Positions 52,060-61,218 of a stretch of DNA of 64,000 nt are shown one piece after another. Source of the stretch: Butyricimonas synergistica DSM 23225 (GTDB lineage: Bacteria > Bacteroidota > Bacteroidia > Bacteroidales > Marinifilaceae); assembly GCF_000379665.1 (NCBI RefSeq), contig NZ_KB903367.1, positions 361,569-425,568 on the forward strand. The letters are read 5' to 3'. Each line of letters starts with the position of its first letter. Within the stretch, counting starts at the first letter, position 1. Made by a program: the position numbers and the translations under genes. The notes beneath the pieces were generated by a model. The model saw nothing but the letters and a program-made list of their open reading frames with translations. It made no database searches and had not been told where the DNA came from.

Positions 52060-53181
52060 ATGAGAAAATTTAGTTTATTAGTACTAGCTGTTTTAGGATT
52101 TGCTTTTGTCGCTTGTGATGACGATGATCATTTGGGTGACTGGGCAAAAGCTCCAGAGTTTAGTGGGAAAATGAGAAATCAAGCTGTGTCATTCACGATA
52201 GGGGATAATGTTTACGTTGGGTTAGGATTTGGGGTTGACCTCTCCGAATACACTGATTTCAAACGCTTCGACACGAAAGCTATGACTTGGTATGATGTCG
52301 AGGATACATTTAAGGATATGCCGGATGCAAAAGGACGTCACGGGGCTATAGCTTTTACTGCAGAAGTTGATGGTAAAACATATGCTTACATCGGGTTAGG
52401 GTACATTGCGCCGAATGGTGTTGGTAGGCAAAAAGAATATTTGAAAGATTTTTGGCGTTATGATGCGGAAACGAATACTTGGAAAAAATTGCCAGATTTT
52501 CCGGGGACAGAACGTAGAGATGCCGTGGCATTCTCGTTAGGTGGATACGGTTTCGTTGGAACAGGTCGTGCAGACAACGCAGAAATGTTTAAGGATTTTT
52601 ATCGTTTTGATCCTAAGACTGAAACATGGTCAGGTGATTTAGGCTTTTTAGGTGGTCAGAGATATGGTGCCACTGCATTTGTTATTGATGGTGCTGCTTA
52701 TGTGTGCTTGGGGTTGAGTGGTGGTTCTCCTAGAACAGACGTAACCAAATGTACGGTTGATGCTAACGGGAATGTAACATGGGAGGCTATGCAAGCTCTG
52801 GCGGACAAACCAAAGGTAAAGCAAGACAAGGATTATGGGAGAATTCCGAGGGGGTATGCTATTAGTTTTATTTCTAATAGAGGTAAGGATGGCGAGAGTT
52901 ATGCTTATATCGCAACGGGTAGTCAAGGTCCCAATCTTCAGACTGTATGGAAATATAATCACAAGAAAGACCAATGGCACCAAATGGAAAATATAGCGGG
53001 AGGTTCAATTACTGGGGCTGTAGGTTTTGTTGTTGATGGTTACGGTTATTACACGACAGGTGGTACTTCTATCGATCCGACCGGGGCTGTTTCAAGTAAT
53101 GCGTCTTCATATTTCTCTAATACATCTTGGAGATTTATACCTGATGTGAAAGAAGATCGTGCAAATGACTACGATTATTAA
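52060..53181 (+). CDS. Kelch-repeat lipoprotein
   Basis: A 373-residue lipoprotein (MRKFSLLVLAVLGFAFVAC, then DDDDH, consistent with surface export). The rest consists of kelch-like blades: each has a hydrophobic strand, paired glycines and an aromatic pair, for example VYVGLGFGVD...DFKRFDTKAMTWYDV, AYIGLGYIAP...DFWRYDAETNTWKKL and GYGFVGTG...DFYRFDPKTETWSG. These predict a 6-7-bladed beta-propeller. It is divergent from the DUF4270 gene. Binding partner unknown. Confidence 0.85.
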   Translation: MRKFSLLVLAVLGFAFVACDDDDHLGDWAKAPEFSGKMRNQAVSFTIGDNVYVGLGFGVDLSEYTDFKRFDTKAMTWYDVEDTFKDMPDAKGRHGAIAFTAEVDGKTYAYIGLGYIAPNGVGRQKEYLKDFWRYDAETNTWKKLPDFPGTERRDAVAFSLGGYGFVGTGRADNAEMFKDFYRFDPKTETWSGDLGFLGGQRYGATAFVIDGAAYVCLGLSGGSPRTDVTKCTVDANGNVTWEAMQALADKPKVKQDKDYGRIPRGYAISFISNRGKDGESYAYIATGSQGPNLQTVWKYNHKKDQWHQMENIAGGSITGAVGFVVDGYGYYTTGGTSIDPTGAVSSNASSYFSNTSWRFIPDVKEDRANDYDY

Positions 53182-53202
53182 AAACAAGTCGTGTTATAAT
53201 AT

Positions 53203-53236
53203 AAAAAAGACTGCCTGACAGGCAGTCTTTTTTTTG
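53203..53236 (+). terminator. Terminator of the kelch lipoprotein gene
   Basis: AAAAAAGACTGCC (203-215) pairs perfectly with GGCAGTCTTTTTT (221-233) around TGACA, with a T run. Confidence 0.9.
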
Positions 53237-53529
53237 CTAAGTCATACCCATAGTTCTTTCTAGGTAATTCCATGGTAATACTACCTCATGGTATTTGCAG
53301 GTTACTTAGCATACACTTGTATGGCCGTTTCCAAGCGGTGCTGAAAGTGCGTTGTAACAGTTTTGTAATTGTTGAGAGGAGGGATTACAAGGGGATTACT
53401 CAGAGATTATGGTGTAAAGAAGCTTGATTTTTATGTGATAGGGGTACTTGTTTTGTTTGTCTGTTGTCGGGTGAAAATTCTATGAAAGTTTTTTATTATC
53501 TTTATGCCCTAATATAGATATTATTCCGG
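53237..53529. other. Intergenic region before the TPR gene
   Basis: About 290 bases after the terminator with no gene. The only signal I see is TATCTTTA (53497-53504), a near-consensus -7 element 26 nt before the TPR start codon. The segment 53341-53420 is rich in GGATTAC-like short repeats that resemble the interior of the repeat at 39101-39236, possibly decayed copies of the same element. Confidence 0.4.
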
Positions 53530-55494
53530 ATGAAAAAGTTTGGTATTATTATATTTTTCTGTTTGACGACATTGAGTTTGTCGGCGCAGTGGAACACGGC
53601 GAATCTGTTACGCGCAGGAAAGAGTGCGATCATGTTTGATGATTACGTGAGTGCGATCGAGAATTTCAATAATATTCTTCGGGTGAAACCTCATTTGTCT
53701 GAGCCTTATTTTTTTCGGGGACTGGCAAAGTTGAACTTGGATGATTTCGAGGGGGCGATTCGGGATTACTCGGAGGCGATCGAGTTGAACCCGAATTATT
53801 TCCACGCGTATATGTACCGGGGAATAGCTTACCACAACATGAAGCGGTACGAGGATGCCATGAAAGATTACAACACGGCGATCTCGATCAATCCCGGGGA
53901 AGCATACGTTTATGCCAATCGTGCTATAACGGAGGCGGATATGGGAGAGTACAAGAGTGCGGAGAAAGATTACTCGAAAGCGTTGATTATAGATAAGGAA
54001 TTGTTGCCGGCTTACTTGAACCGTGCGATTATGCGGGAGAAGCTGGATGATTGGGAAGGAGCTATCGAGGATTGCAATATGGCGATTAAGTTGAATATGT
54101 TCTCGGATGATGCTTATGGCTTGCGGGGATACTTGCATTTCAAGGAAAAGAAGTACCATGATGCGATCGAGGATTACAACAAGGCGTTGAAGATAAACCC
54201 GGAGAATAAGCGAATATTGATGAGCCGGGCGATCACGTGGTACGAGATGAAGAAGTTCCCGGAAGCGATGGAGGATTATACCGCCGTGCTCAAGGTGGAC
54301 AGCACGTATGCTTACGCCTATTACAACCGGGCATTGTTGAGAGCGGAGATCGGGGATAATAACAAGGCGATAGATGATTTTGATAAGGTGTTGGAAATGA
54401 ACCCGGATAATATATTGATCTATTTTAACCGGGGGTTGTTGAAGATGGAGATTCGGGATTATAGCGGGGCGTACAATGATTTTTCGGAAAGTATTTCGCT
54501 CTATCCCGATTTCGTGAAAGCTTATTTGGCTCGAGCGGCGGTGAGCGCGGATATGAACGATTTCGCTTCTGCCCAGCAAGACAGGTACAAGGCGGAGGAG
54601 ATCATGGATCGTTACAAGCGGATGCAAGAGGGGGATAAGAATGCGTTGGTCGATACGACAGAGAATTTCCGTCGTCTGATAGATATAAATTCCAGGGATG
54701 ACCGGATGAAAGATGTTATTAACGGGCGTATACAAGACCGGAACGTGATCATCGAGTTGCAAGATATGTTTGTCGTGCAGTACTTGGCTCTAGATACTTT
54801 GCGGAAAGGGAAGGTGCAGTATTTCGACAAGCGGATTATGAAGTTTAACCAGGAGCATAATTACAATCCGGCGTTGACGATATCCAACAAGCATTTTGAT
54901 TACCCGCGGGAATTCGAGGATGAATATATTGAAACGCTGTCTTCCAAGATCCGGAAGGACAGGAGCGACGTGGATGCTTTATTGTTGAGAGGTTCATTGT
55001 ATTTGAATCGGGGCGATTACACGAAAGCGATCGAGGATTTCAGAACGGTTGTGGAGCGTGACCCCAAACATTTGTTTGCGTTGATGAACCTGGCTAGTGC
55101 ACGTGCCAAGATGTACGATTATATCGAGTCGATCGAGGAAAAGACATCCCGCGTGGTGGGCGAGGAAGAGAAAGTGAAACGGACGATAGACTATTCACTG
55201 GTGCTGGAAGGAAATAACAAATGTCTGGAGATTGATCCCGAATTTGCTTTTGCCATGTTCAATATTGCAAACGTGTATGCCAAGAGCGGTAAAATACAGG
55301 AAGCTATCAATATGTACACGAAAGTATTGGAATTGGATAAGGATATTGCCGAGGCTTATTTTAACCGGGGATTGCTTCGTATCTACCAGGGTGACCGGAG
55401 TGCCGCGAACGTGGATTTGAGTAAAGCTGGCGAGCTCGGGTTGACGGATGCTTATAGCATTATCAAGCGTTATTGCTCCGTGGAGGAGGAATAA
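53530..55494 (+). CDS. Tetratricopeptide-repeat protein (exported)
   Basis: A 654-residue protein with a signal peptide (MKKFGIIIFFCLTTLSLSAQ) and at least ten TPR units with the A-Y-x-N-R/Y-R-G and AIxDYxxAIxxNP patterns, for example YFHAYMYRGIAYHNMKRYED and AYYNRALLRAEIGDNNKAID. A non-TPR stretch of about 120 residues (about 355-475) separates the last repeats. TPR solenoids mediate protein-protein contacts; the location is periplasmic. No partner is evident. Confidence 0.87.
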   Translation: MKKFGIIIFFCLTTLSLSAQWNTANLLRAGKSAIMFDDYVSAIENFNNILRVKPHLSEPYFFRGLAKLNLDDFEGAIRDYSEAIELNPNYFHAYMYRGIAYHNMKRYEDAMKDYNTAISINPGEAYVYANRAITEADMGEYKSAEKDYSKALIIDKELLPAYLNRAIMREKLDDWEGAIEDCNMAIKLNMFSDDAYGLRGYLHFKEKKYHDAIEDYNKALKINPENKRILMSRAITWYEMKKFPEAMEDYTAVLKVDSTYAYAYYNRALLRAEIGDNNKAIDDFDKVLEMNPDNILIYFNRGLLKMEIRDYSGAYNDFSESISLYPDFVKAYLARAAVSADMNDFASAQQDRYKAEEIMDRYKRMQEGDKNALVDTTENFRRLIDINSRDDRMKDVINGRIQDRNVIIELQDMFVVQYLALDTLRKGKVQYFDKRIMKFNQEHNYNPALTISNKHFDYPREFEDEYIETLSSKIRKDRSDVDALLLRGSLYLNRGDYTKAIEDFRTVVERDPKHLFALMNLASARAKMYDYIESIEEKTSRVVGEEEKVKRTIDYSLVLEGNNKCLEIDPEFAFAMFNIANVYAKSGKIQEAINMYTKVLELDKDIAEAYFNRGLLRIYQGDRSAANVDLSKAGELGLTDAYSIIKRYCSVEEE

Positions 55495-56847
55495 CTATTT
55501 CCTGACGCGCCATTCTTTCGGGTAGTAGTTGTTCAGGCGGTTGCCTGCTTCTTTTACCCAGCCTAAGGCTATTCCTTTATATGTGATTAGTATCCAAGCT
55601 CCTCGAGGAGCCTCGAATCGAATATCTTCCTTGCGTAAATATTGCAGGGCAGTGGCGAGGTCTACTTCTTGCCGGGTGGCGTGTTGTTGTTGCAATTTAT
55701 GAAATAACGCTAGCGAATGAGCGGGACGAGTCGAGCCTTTCACGGATTCCCCGATCTCACATCCTTTATAGATAACCCCGGCTTTGGATTCTAGGTACTG
55801 GATAAATTCGGCGTGAGGAGAGGGCATGATGCCGAGCGTGGTGCCTGCCAGGTAAGGGGTGTAATTTGTAATATCGGGCAGAAGCGGGAGTATGTCAGCC
55901 GGGAGCCGGGGGGGAGGATTTTGTGAAGTCCGTTTTTCTTTCTTAAGGGTGAAGGGTTGTCCGTCTTTCTTGCGGATGACTCCCATGAATAAGCCTTCTC
56001 CGGCAGATTTGTGCGGGTAGAAATGATAACCCCGGGCGGGAGTGCGTGTATTCGTGATTTCCGGGTACTCGTGCCGGATTGCGATGGATTCCGCGTCAAA
56101 GGTGGCGAGTATCCAGGAGAGTATGTCCTCGTTCTCGCCGGGATTGTAAGTACAAGTGCTGTACACGAGATAACCTTCGGGGGAGAGGGCATCCCAGATG
56201 TCCGAGATGATTCGTTTCTGGCGTTCCTCGCACAAGCGTAAGTTGTTTTCGCTCCATTCCTCTATGGCTTTTTCGTCTTTACGGAACATGCCTTCGCCGG
56301 AACAGGGGGCATCTACCAGAATGATGTCGAAAGCTCCTTTCATTCCCGAGAAGCGGCTGGGATCGCTATTCGTGACAACGATGTTGTCGTATCCCCACTT
56401 TATGATGTTTTCTTTTAATATCGACGCTCTGGATTTGATTACCTCGTTGGAGATTAACAGGGAACCTGCCGGCAAGTTCGCCGCCAAAAGAGTCGATTTT
56501 CCACCGGGAGCAGCACATAAGTCCAGTACCCGGAGGGGGGTGTTTTCCGCGATTTGACGAAACGCGGTTTGTAAGAACATCGACGAGGCTTCCTGTACGT
56601 AATAGGCTCCCCCGTGTAAATAGGGGTCGAGCGTGTAGACCGGGCGTTCTTTCAGGTAACAGGCTTCGGGACACCAGGCGACCTGCCTGTCGATGAGTTC
56701 GGAAAAAGGAAGCGGGTACACGTTTTTTGCCGGATTCAAACGGATCGAGGCAGGGGATGCCGAGTTGAGCGCTTCGAAGAAGGCTTCCGATTCGTCGCCC
56801 AGGGTGCGGGTCATTCTCTCGATGAATGCAGGTGGTAATGAAATCAT
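55495..56847 (-). CDS. rRNA cytosine-C5 methyltransferase, NOL1/NOP2/Sun family (RsmF-like)
   Basis: A 450-residue enzyme. The S-adenosylmethionine motif LDLCAAPGGKSTLLAA is followed by VDAPCSGEGMFRKD with the first catalytic cysteine and VYSTCTYNPGENEDI with the second. The C-terminal extension (about 300-450), including AGTTLGIMPSPHAEF and the final PUA-like segment, fits the RsmF/YebU subgroup, which methylates C1407 of 16S rRNA. Its stop codon abuts the convergent TPR gene with no spacer. Target position is inferred. Confidence 0.9.
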   Translation of the reverse strand: MISLPPAFIERMTRTLGDESEAFFEALNSASPASIRLNPAKNVYPLPFSELIDRQVAWCPEACYLKERPVYTLDPYLHGGAYYVQEASSMFLQTAFRQIAENTPLRVLDLCAAPGGKSTLLAANLPAGSLLISNEVIKSRASILKENIIKWGYDNIVVTNSDPSRFSGMKGAFDIILVDAPCSGEGMFRKDEKAIEEWSENNLRLCEERQKRIISDIWDALSPEGYLVYSTCTYNPGENEDILSWILATFDAESIAIRHEYPEITNTRTPARGYHFYPHKSAGEGLFMGVIRKKDGQPFTLKKEKRTSQNPPPRLPADILPLLPDITNYTPYLAGTTLGIMPSPHAEFIQYLESKAGVIYKGCEIGESVKGSTRPAHSLALFHKLQQQHATRQEVDLATALQYLRKEDIRFEAPRGAWILITYKGIALGWVKEAGNRLNNYYPKEWRVRK

Positions 56848-57000
56848 AAACATTTTGGATTAAGGTGGCAAATTTAATGAATTATTTGTTGATATGTTTT
56901 ACCTTTGCGATGCAGAGTTTATAAAGTTCATAAAGTTTGTAAGGTTCATAAGGTTGGCGGGAGGCGTGTGGTTTGAATCTAAAATTTAAAACTAGGAGTC

Positions 57001-58011
57001 ATGGAGATTCAGGAGAATTTTAACTTAAAGGAATATAATACATTTCGTATCGAGGCGAACTGCAAATATTTCGTGAGATGCGATCGGGAGGAGGATTTGC
57101 TGGAGTTCGTGAAGTCATACGAGTTGAAGCCGGAGGAAGTGCTGATTCTGGGGGGAGGGAGTAATTTCCTTTTCACGGAAGATTTTGACGGGGTGGTTTT
57201 CTATCCCGTGATGCAGGGAATAGAGATCGTGGATGAAAACGAGAGAGAGGTATTCGTGCGCGTGGGAAGCGGCGTTGTTTGGGACGATTTTGTGGCGTGG
57301 GCGGTAGAACACGGGTATGGAGGAATCGAGAATTTGTCTTTAGTTCCCGGACATATCGGGGCGACTCCGGTACAGAATATCGGGGCGTACGGGATGGAGG
57401 TCGGGGAGTCGATCGTGCAGGTGGAGGCGGTGGATATCGTGAAAGCGGAAAAGGTACGGATTGATGCTGCCATTTGTCGGTTCAGTTACCGGGATTCTAT
57501 TTTCAAGCACGAGTGGAAAAATCGTTATGTTGTTACTCGCGTGACGTATCGGTTGATGAAACAACCTGTTTTTCGTCTGCAATACGGAAGCGTTCGGGAG
57601 GAAGTAACCCGTTCGGGAGAGGTCACGTTAAAAGCCATTCGAGAGGCAATCATCCGGATACGGGAGGCAAAGCTGCCTGACGTGAACGTGTTGCCGAATG
57701 CCGGGAGCTTTTTCAAGAATCCGTTGGTGGAACGGGGTATTGCAGATGCTTTGCTGGCGGAGTACCCGGGGATGCCGGTTTATCCCGTGGACGAGGAACA
57801 CGTGAAATTAGCCGCGGGGTGGTTGATCGAAATGACCGGATGGAAGGGGAAAGGTATCGGGAATGCGGCGGTGCATGACAAGCAAGCGCTAGTGCTAGTG
57901 AATAAAGGGGAGGCAAGTGGCATAGAAATTGCACATTTGGCTAACGAGATAAAGAAATCCGTGTTCCTCGAATTCGGGGTTTGGTTGGAGCCGGAAGTAA
58001 ACATTATATAG
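57001..58011 (+). CDS. murB: UDP-N-acetylenolpyruvoylglucosamine reductase
   Basis: A 336-residue flavoprotein that reduces UDP-GlcNAc-enolpyruvate to UDP-MurNAc with NADPH in peptidoglycan synthesis. FAD-binding ILGGGSNFLF is followed by NLSLVPGHIGATPVQNIGAYGMEVG, the proton donor in LPNAGSFFKNP, and the C-terminal glutamate in FLEFGVWLEPEVNII. The presence of the extra mid-domain (about 200-260) fits the E. coli (type I) form. It begins a plus-strand run with the thioesterase gene 52 nt downstream. Confidence 0.94.
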   Translation: MEIQENFNLKEYNTFRIEANCKYFVRCDREEDLLEFVKSYELKPEEVLILGGGSNFLFTEDFDGVVFYPVMQGIEIVDENEREVFVRVGSGVVWDDFVAWAVEHGYGGIENLSLVPGHIGATPVQNIGAYGMEVGESIVQVEAVDIVKAEKVRIDAAICRFSYRDSIFKHEWKNRYVVTRVTYRLMKQPVFRLQYGSVREEVTRSGEVTLKAIREAIIRIREAKLPDVNVLPNAGSFFKNPLVERGIADALLAEYPGMPVYPVDEEHVKLAAGWLIEMTGWKGKGIGNAAVHDKQALVLVNKGEASGIEIAHLANEIKKSVFLEFGVWLEPEVNII

Positions 58012-58063
58012 GTTGAAATGTGGTGTTTAGGGAGATTGTTGTCATAAATCTAAAATTGAGAGA

Positions 58064-58825
58064 ATGGAGAAGTATTCAGAGGAAATAAAGATTCGGGGGC
58101 ATTACACGGATTTGCAAGGGCGTTTGATCGTGAAATCACTTTGTGATTTGTTTAATGACGTGTCGAACGAGCAGACTTTATTGCTAGGGTTTGATGTGCC
58201 CACGTTGAATGCCCAAGGATTGACCTGGATGCTGCACAAGTTGCATATCGTGATGAATCGTGTGCCGGAACAGGGCGATACGGTCATTTTTGAAACGTGG
58301 CCTTCCGGTATCGATCGTTTTTTTGCTTTTCGCGATTACAGGGTATTGTCCAAGGAAGGAGAGGTCTTGATTCATGCCACTTCCGAATGGATGGTAATAG
58401 ACATCAATCGCCGGCGTCCGGTGCGGTTGCCCGCGTGTGTCACGGGAAATGCAGCTTCTTGCGTGGATGTTGTCCGGGAGATCGCTTTTGATCTGGACAC
58501 GAAGAATATGCCGGAAGAATACGAAAATTCCCGTCATTTCACGGCAACCTATGATAACATCGATTTTAACAAACACGTGACGCAGGCTACTTACACGCGT
58601 TGGGTGACAAATTCTTTGTCTTATGAATTTTTGAAGGAGCATGAACTCCGGGAATTGGAGATCGTGTACGAGCATGAAGTGTTGCCGGATGACGGGGTGA
58701 ATGCAGAGAATCATGTGATTGAAAAGGATGATCGGGTGGTGGTTTACCACCGGGTGAAGAATGACGCTTTGGATAAAGTGCATTGTTTGGCTGTCAGTGT
58801 TTGGAATAAACGGAAAGAGGCATAA
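58064..58825 (+). CDS. Acyl-ACP thioesterase (FatA/FatB family)
   Basis: A 253-residue double-hotdog thioesterase. The first hotdog has FNDVSNEQTLLLGFD and GLTWMLHKLHIVMNR; the helix-strand WPSGIDRFFAFRDY and ATSEWMVIDINRRRPVRLP are family hallmarks. The second hotdog carries the catalytic DFNKHVTQATYTRWV. It releases free fatty acids from acyl carrier protein. murB is 52 nt upstream and tRNA-Leu follows. Bacterial members are common in anaerobes, where they may supply fatty acids for remodelling or branched-chain lipids. Confidence 0.88.
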   Translation: MEKYSEEIKIRGHYTDLQGRLIVKSLCDLFNDVSNEQTLLLGFDVPTLNAQGLTWMLHKLHIVMNRVPEQGDTVIFETWPSGIDRFFAFRDYRVLSKEGEVLIHATSEWMVIDINRRRPVRLPACVTGNAASCVDVVREIAFDLDTKNMPEEYENSRHFTATYDNIDFNKHVTQATYTRWVTNSLSYEFLKEHELRELEIVYEHEVLPDDGVNAENHVIEKDDRVVVYHRVKNDALDKVHCLAVSVWNKRKEA

Positions 58826-58864
58826 AAAATATGTTGTATTTTTTCTTTGTAAGGAGAAAATATG

Positions 58865-58872
58865 TATATTTG
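58865..58872 (+). promoter_or_regulatory. -7 element of tRNA-Leu
   Basis: TATATTTG exact consensus match, 18 nt before the mature tRNA. A TTTG occurs at 846-849 but only 15 nt upstream. Confidence 0.6.
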
Positions 58873-58890
58873 CACCGTCAAAAAGGACAA

Positions 58891-58977
58891 GCCCAAGTGG
58901 TGAAATTGGTATACACGCTACTTTGAGGTGGTAGTGGCCGTTCGGCTGTGCAAGTTCGAGTCTTGTCTTGGGCACCA
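58891..58977 (+). tRNA. tRNA-Leu (anticodon GAG), CCA encoded
   Basis: A class II tRNA: acceptor GCCCAAG/CTTGGGC, anticodon stem CTACT/GGTAG with loop TTGAGGT (anticodon GAG), a long variable arm (TGGCCGTTCGGCTG) and T arm GCAAG-TTCGAGT-CTTGT. Discriminator A974 is followed by CCA in the DNA, unlike tRNA-Lys in this window. A hairpin (AAACCG...CGGTTT) follows as a possible terminator. Confidence 0.95.
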
Positions 58978-59031
58978 ATCAAATGAAACCGTTGCAAATG
59001 CAGCGGTTTTGTTGTTTTCAATATATGTTAT

Positions 59032-60048
59032 ATGGAAGAGCAAATAGTAAAATTGTTCGAGTCTTACCGGAACGCGTCTGATTATCGAATAGAACCACTC
59101 CCGCTTTCAGGGTCCAGTAGAAAGTATTATCGGATTCAGGATGGGGAGAAAAGTTACGTGGGGGTGTATCACGAGAATCTGAGAGAAAATAGATTGTTTG
59201 TTGATTTCACGAACCATTTCAGGGGCAAGGGGCTTCACGTCCCGGAAATTTACGTGGTGTCGGAGGATGGGACGAGTTATCTACAAGAGGATTTGGGACG
59301 GGAGATGCTGTTGGATGTCGTGGAAAAAGATGGATTGAATGTTCGCACGATGGAATTGTACAAGAAAGCTTTGAAAGAGTTGTTGCGTTTCCAGGTGATC
59401 GGGCACGAGGGGTTGGATTACTCGGATTGTTTGCCTCGTCCGGTTTTCGACGAACGCTGTGTACGTTGGGATTTAAATTATTTCAAGTATTGTTTCTTGC
59501 GTTTGGCGGGAGTAGACGTCGATGAAGACAAACTGGAGAATGATTTTGACCGCTTGGTGAATGTGTTGCGGAAAGCAGACACGAACTATTTTATGTTCCG
59601 GGATTTTCAATCGAGGAATATCATGGTACTCCGCGATGAGGTGTACTTTATCGATTACCAGGGAGGTCGGTGTGGGGCTTTGCATTACGACGTGGCATCG
59701 CTGCTTTATGATGCGATCGTGAAAATGCCGGATTTCCAAAAAGAAGAACTTTTAGATTATTATATTGATGAACTTGCCCGTTATGCCCCGGATGAGGCTG
59801 CCGGTTTCCGCGGATTGTATTATCCTTTCGTGCTGATTCGTTTGTTGCAAGCCATGGGTGCTTTCGGGCTCCGGGGGTTGCACGAGGGAAAAACGCATTT
59901 CGTCGATTCTATTGTCCCGGGATTACAAGGAATTGTTCATTTGTTCGAGAGTGGGAAATTGGGAGAGGATTATCCCGAGATTCAACGAACTATCCGAATG
60001 GCTTTTAAAAAATACTTTGTACCTTCGCGTACTGAAATAAATGAATAA
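59032..60048 (+). CDS. Aminoglycoside-phosphotransferase-like kinase
   Basis: A 338-residue protein with the APH/choline-kinase fold. The Brenner-type motif FMFRDFQSRNIMVL carries the catalytic Asp, and FIDYQGGRCGALHYDVASLL carries the metal-binding Asp. The N-terminal lobe has LPLSGSSRKYYRI and a lysine in VGVYHE-type context, and YLQEDLGREMLL is typical of the AmgK-like sugar kinases. Members phosphorylate cell-wall sugars or other small molecules. It precedes pyrE by 20 nt. The exact substrate is not known. Confidence 0.82.
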   Translation: MEEQIVKLFESYRNASDYRIEPLPLSGSSRKYYRIQDGEKSYVGVYHENLRENRLFVDFTNHFRGKGLHVPEIYVVSEDGTSYLQEDLGREMLLDVVEKDGLNVRTMELYKKALKELLRFQVIGHEGLDYSDCLPRPVFDERCVRWDLNYFKYCFLRLAGVDVDEDKLENDFDRLVNVLRKADTNYFMFRDFQSRNIMVLRDEVYFIDYQGGRCGALHYDVASLLYDAIVKMPDFQKEELLDYYIDELARYAPDEAAGFRGLYYPFVLIRLLQAMGAFGLRGLHEGKTHFVDSIVPGLQGIVHLFESGKLGEDYPEIQRTIRMAFKKYFVPSRTEINE

Positions 60049-60068
60049 CTTTAAATAATAGAACAGAT

Positions 60069-60698
60069 ATGAATACTGTTGCTGAACAAGTAGCGTCACA
60101 TTTGCTACAAATCAAAGCGATAAAATTAGAACCTAATCATCCGTTCACTTGGGCATCCGGTTGGAAATCCCCGATTTATTGTGATAACCGGAAAACGTTG
60201 TCTTACCCGGAAGTACGGACTTATATCCGGGATAAGTTTGTGGAATTGGTTCGGGCGAAATATCCCCAGGTTGAATTGATTGCCGGTGTAGCGACGGGAG
60301 CGATCGCGCAGGGCGCTTTGGTAGCTCAGGAAATGGAATTGCCGTTCGTGTACGTGCGTTCTGCCGCCAAGAACCATGGGTTGGAAAACCTGATTGAAGG
60401 GGAGTATAAAGCCGGACAAAAGGTGGTTGTTATCGAGGATTTGATCTCCACCGGGGGATCTAGCTTGCAAGCCGTGGAAGCTTTGAGAAACGCCGGTTGT
60501 GAGGTGTTGGGAATGGTAGCAATCTTCACGTATGGTTTTCAGAAAGCTATCGATAATTTCACGAACGCTCACTGCGTGTTGGATACGTTAAGCAATTATG
60601 ACTCCATGATTGATCTTGCCCAAAAAACAGGTTACGTGAAGGCGGAGGAAGTGGCTAAGCTAAAAGAATGGCGGGTTAGCCCGGAATCGTATAAATAA
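60069..60698 (+). CDS. pyrE: Orotate phosphoribosyltransferase
   Basis: A 209-residue type I phosphoribosyltransferase that makes OMP from orotate and PRPP in pyrimidine synthesis. The N-terminal hood FTWASGWKSPIYCDNRKTLS is followed by IAGVATGAIAQGAL, the flexible loop AAKNHGLENLIEG and the PRPP motif VVVIEDLISTGGSS. It lies 20 nt after the kinase gene and 6 nt before the SRPBCC gene, so it is likely the middle gene of a three-gene operon. Confidence 0.94.
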   Translation: MNTVAEQVASHLLQIKAIKLEPNHPFTWASGWKSPIYCDNRKTLSYPEVRTYIRDKFVELVRAKYPQVELIAGVATGAIAQGALVAQEMELPFVYVRSAAKNHGLENLIEGEYKAGQKVVVIEDLISTGGSSLQAVEALRNAGCEVLGMVAIFTYGFQKAIDNFTNAHCVLDTLSNYDSMIDLAQKTGYVKAEEVAKLKEWRVSPESYK

Positions 60699-60704
60699 AA
60701 GTAT

Positions 60705-61184
60705 ATGTCAACACGAGTGGTTAGCGAAATTCAAAAAATTGACAGCGCGATCGGGGACGTGTATGCTTTTCTTTCTGATTTCACCAAGATCGGGAGGATG
60801 ATCGAGATGGCTCGCCAGATGGGGGTCCAAGGGGGACAAATCGGGGGACACTCGATGCCGGACATTGCGGATAAAATCGAGGATGTGCGGACGACGGAGG
60901 ATACTTGCTCGTTCACGGTGAAAGGGCTCGGGGAGATGGGGGTGAAAATTGCGGAGAAAGAGGAACCGAAATTGATTAAGTTGGAAGGGAACGGACGTGT
61001 CCCGTTTGACTTTGAAGTATGGATCCAGTTGTTAGAGAATGGTCCTTACGATACACGCTTGAGAATTACCCTGGAGGCAGACTTGAACATGATGTTCAAA
61101 ATGCTTTTGAAAGGAAAGTTGGAGAAAGGTATCAATCAACTGGCAGAAGGATTAGCAAAAATCCCTTACGGGTATATGAGATAA
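60705..61184 (+). CDS. SRPBCC-superfamily (START/polyketide-cyclase-like) protein
   Basis: A 159-residue protein with the helix-grip fold: a long first helix region (VYAFLSDFTKIGRMIEMARQMG) and alternating strands such as TCSFTVKGLGEMGVKIAEKE, ending with a long C-terminal helix (MMFKMLLKGKLEKGINQLAEGLAKIPYGYMR). Such proteins bind hydrophobic ligands. Ligand and role unknown. It starts 6 nt after pyrE and has a strong terminator behind it. Confidence 0.82.
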   Translation: MSTRVVSEIQKIDSAIGDVYAFLSDFTKIGRMIEMARQMGVQGGQIGGHSMPDIADKIEDVRTTEDTCSFTVKGLGEMGVKIAEKEEPKLIKLEGNGRVPFDFEVWIQLLENGPYDTRLRITLEADLNMMFKMLLKGKLEKGINQLAEGLAKIPYGYMR

Positions 61185-61217
61185 AAAAAACTCTTCGGTT
61201 ACCGAAGAGTTTTTTTA
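61185..61217. terminator. Bidirectional terminator between the SRPBCC and PUR genes
   Basis: CTCTTCGG (191-198) pairs with CCGAAGAG (202-209) around TTA, with A run and T run on either side. Confidence 0.9.
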
Positions 61218-61218
61218 T

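Noticed and set aside
53608..54762. A 384-codon frame opposite the TPR gene
   Set aside because: It mirrors repeated TPR codons; the plus strand has a signal peptide and clear TPR repeats.
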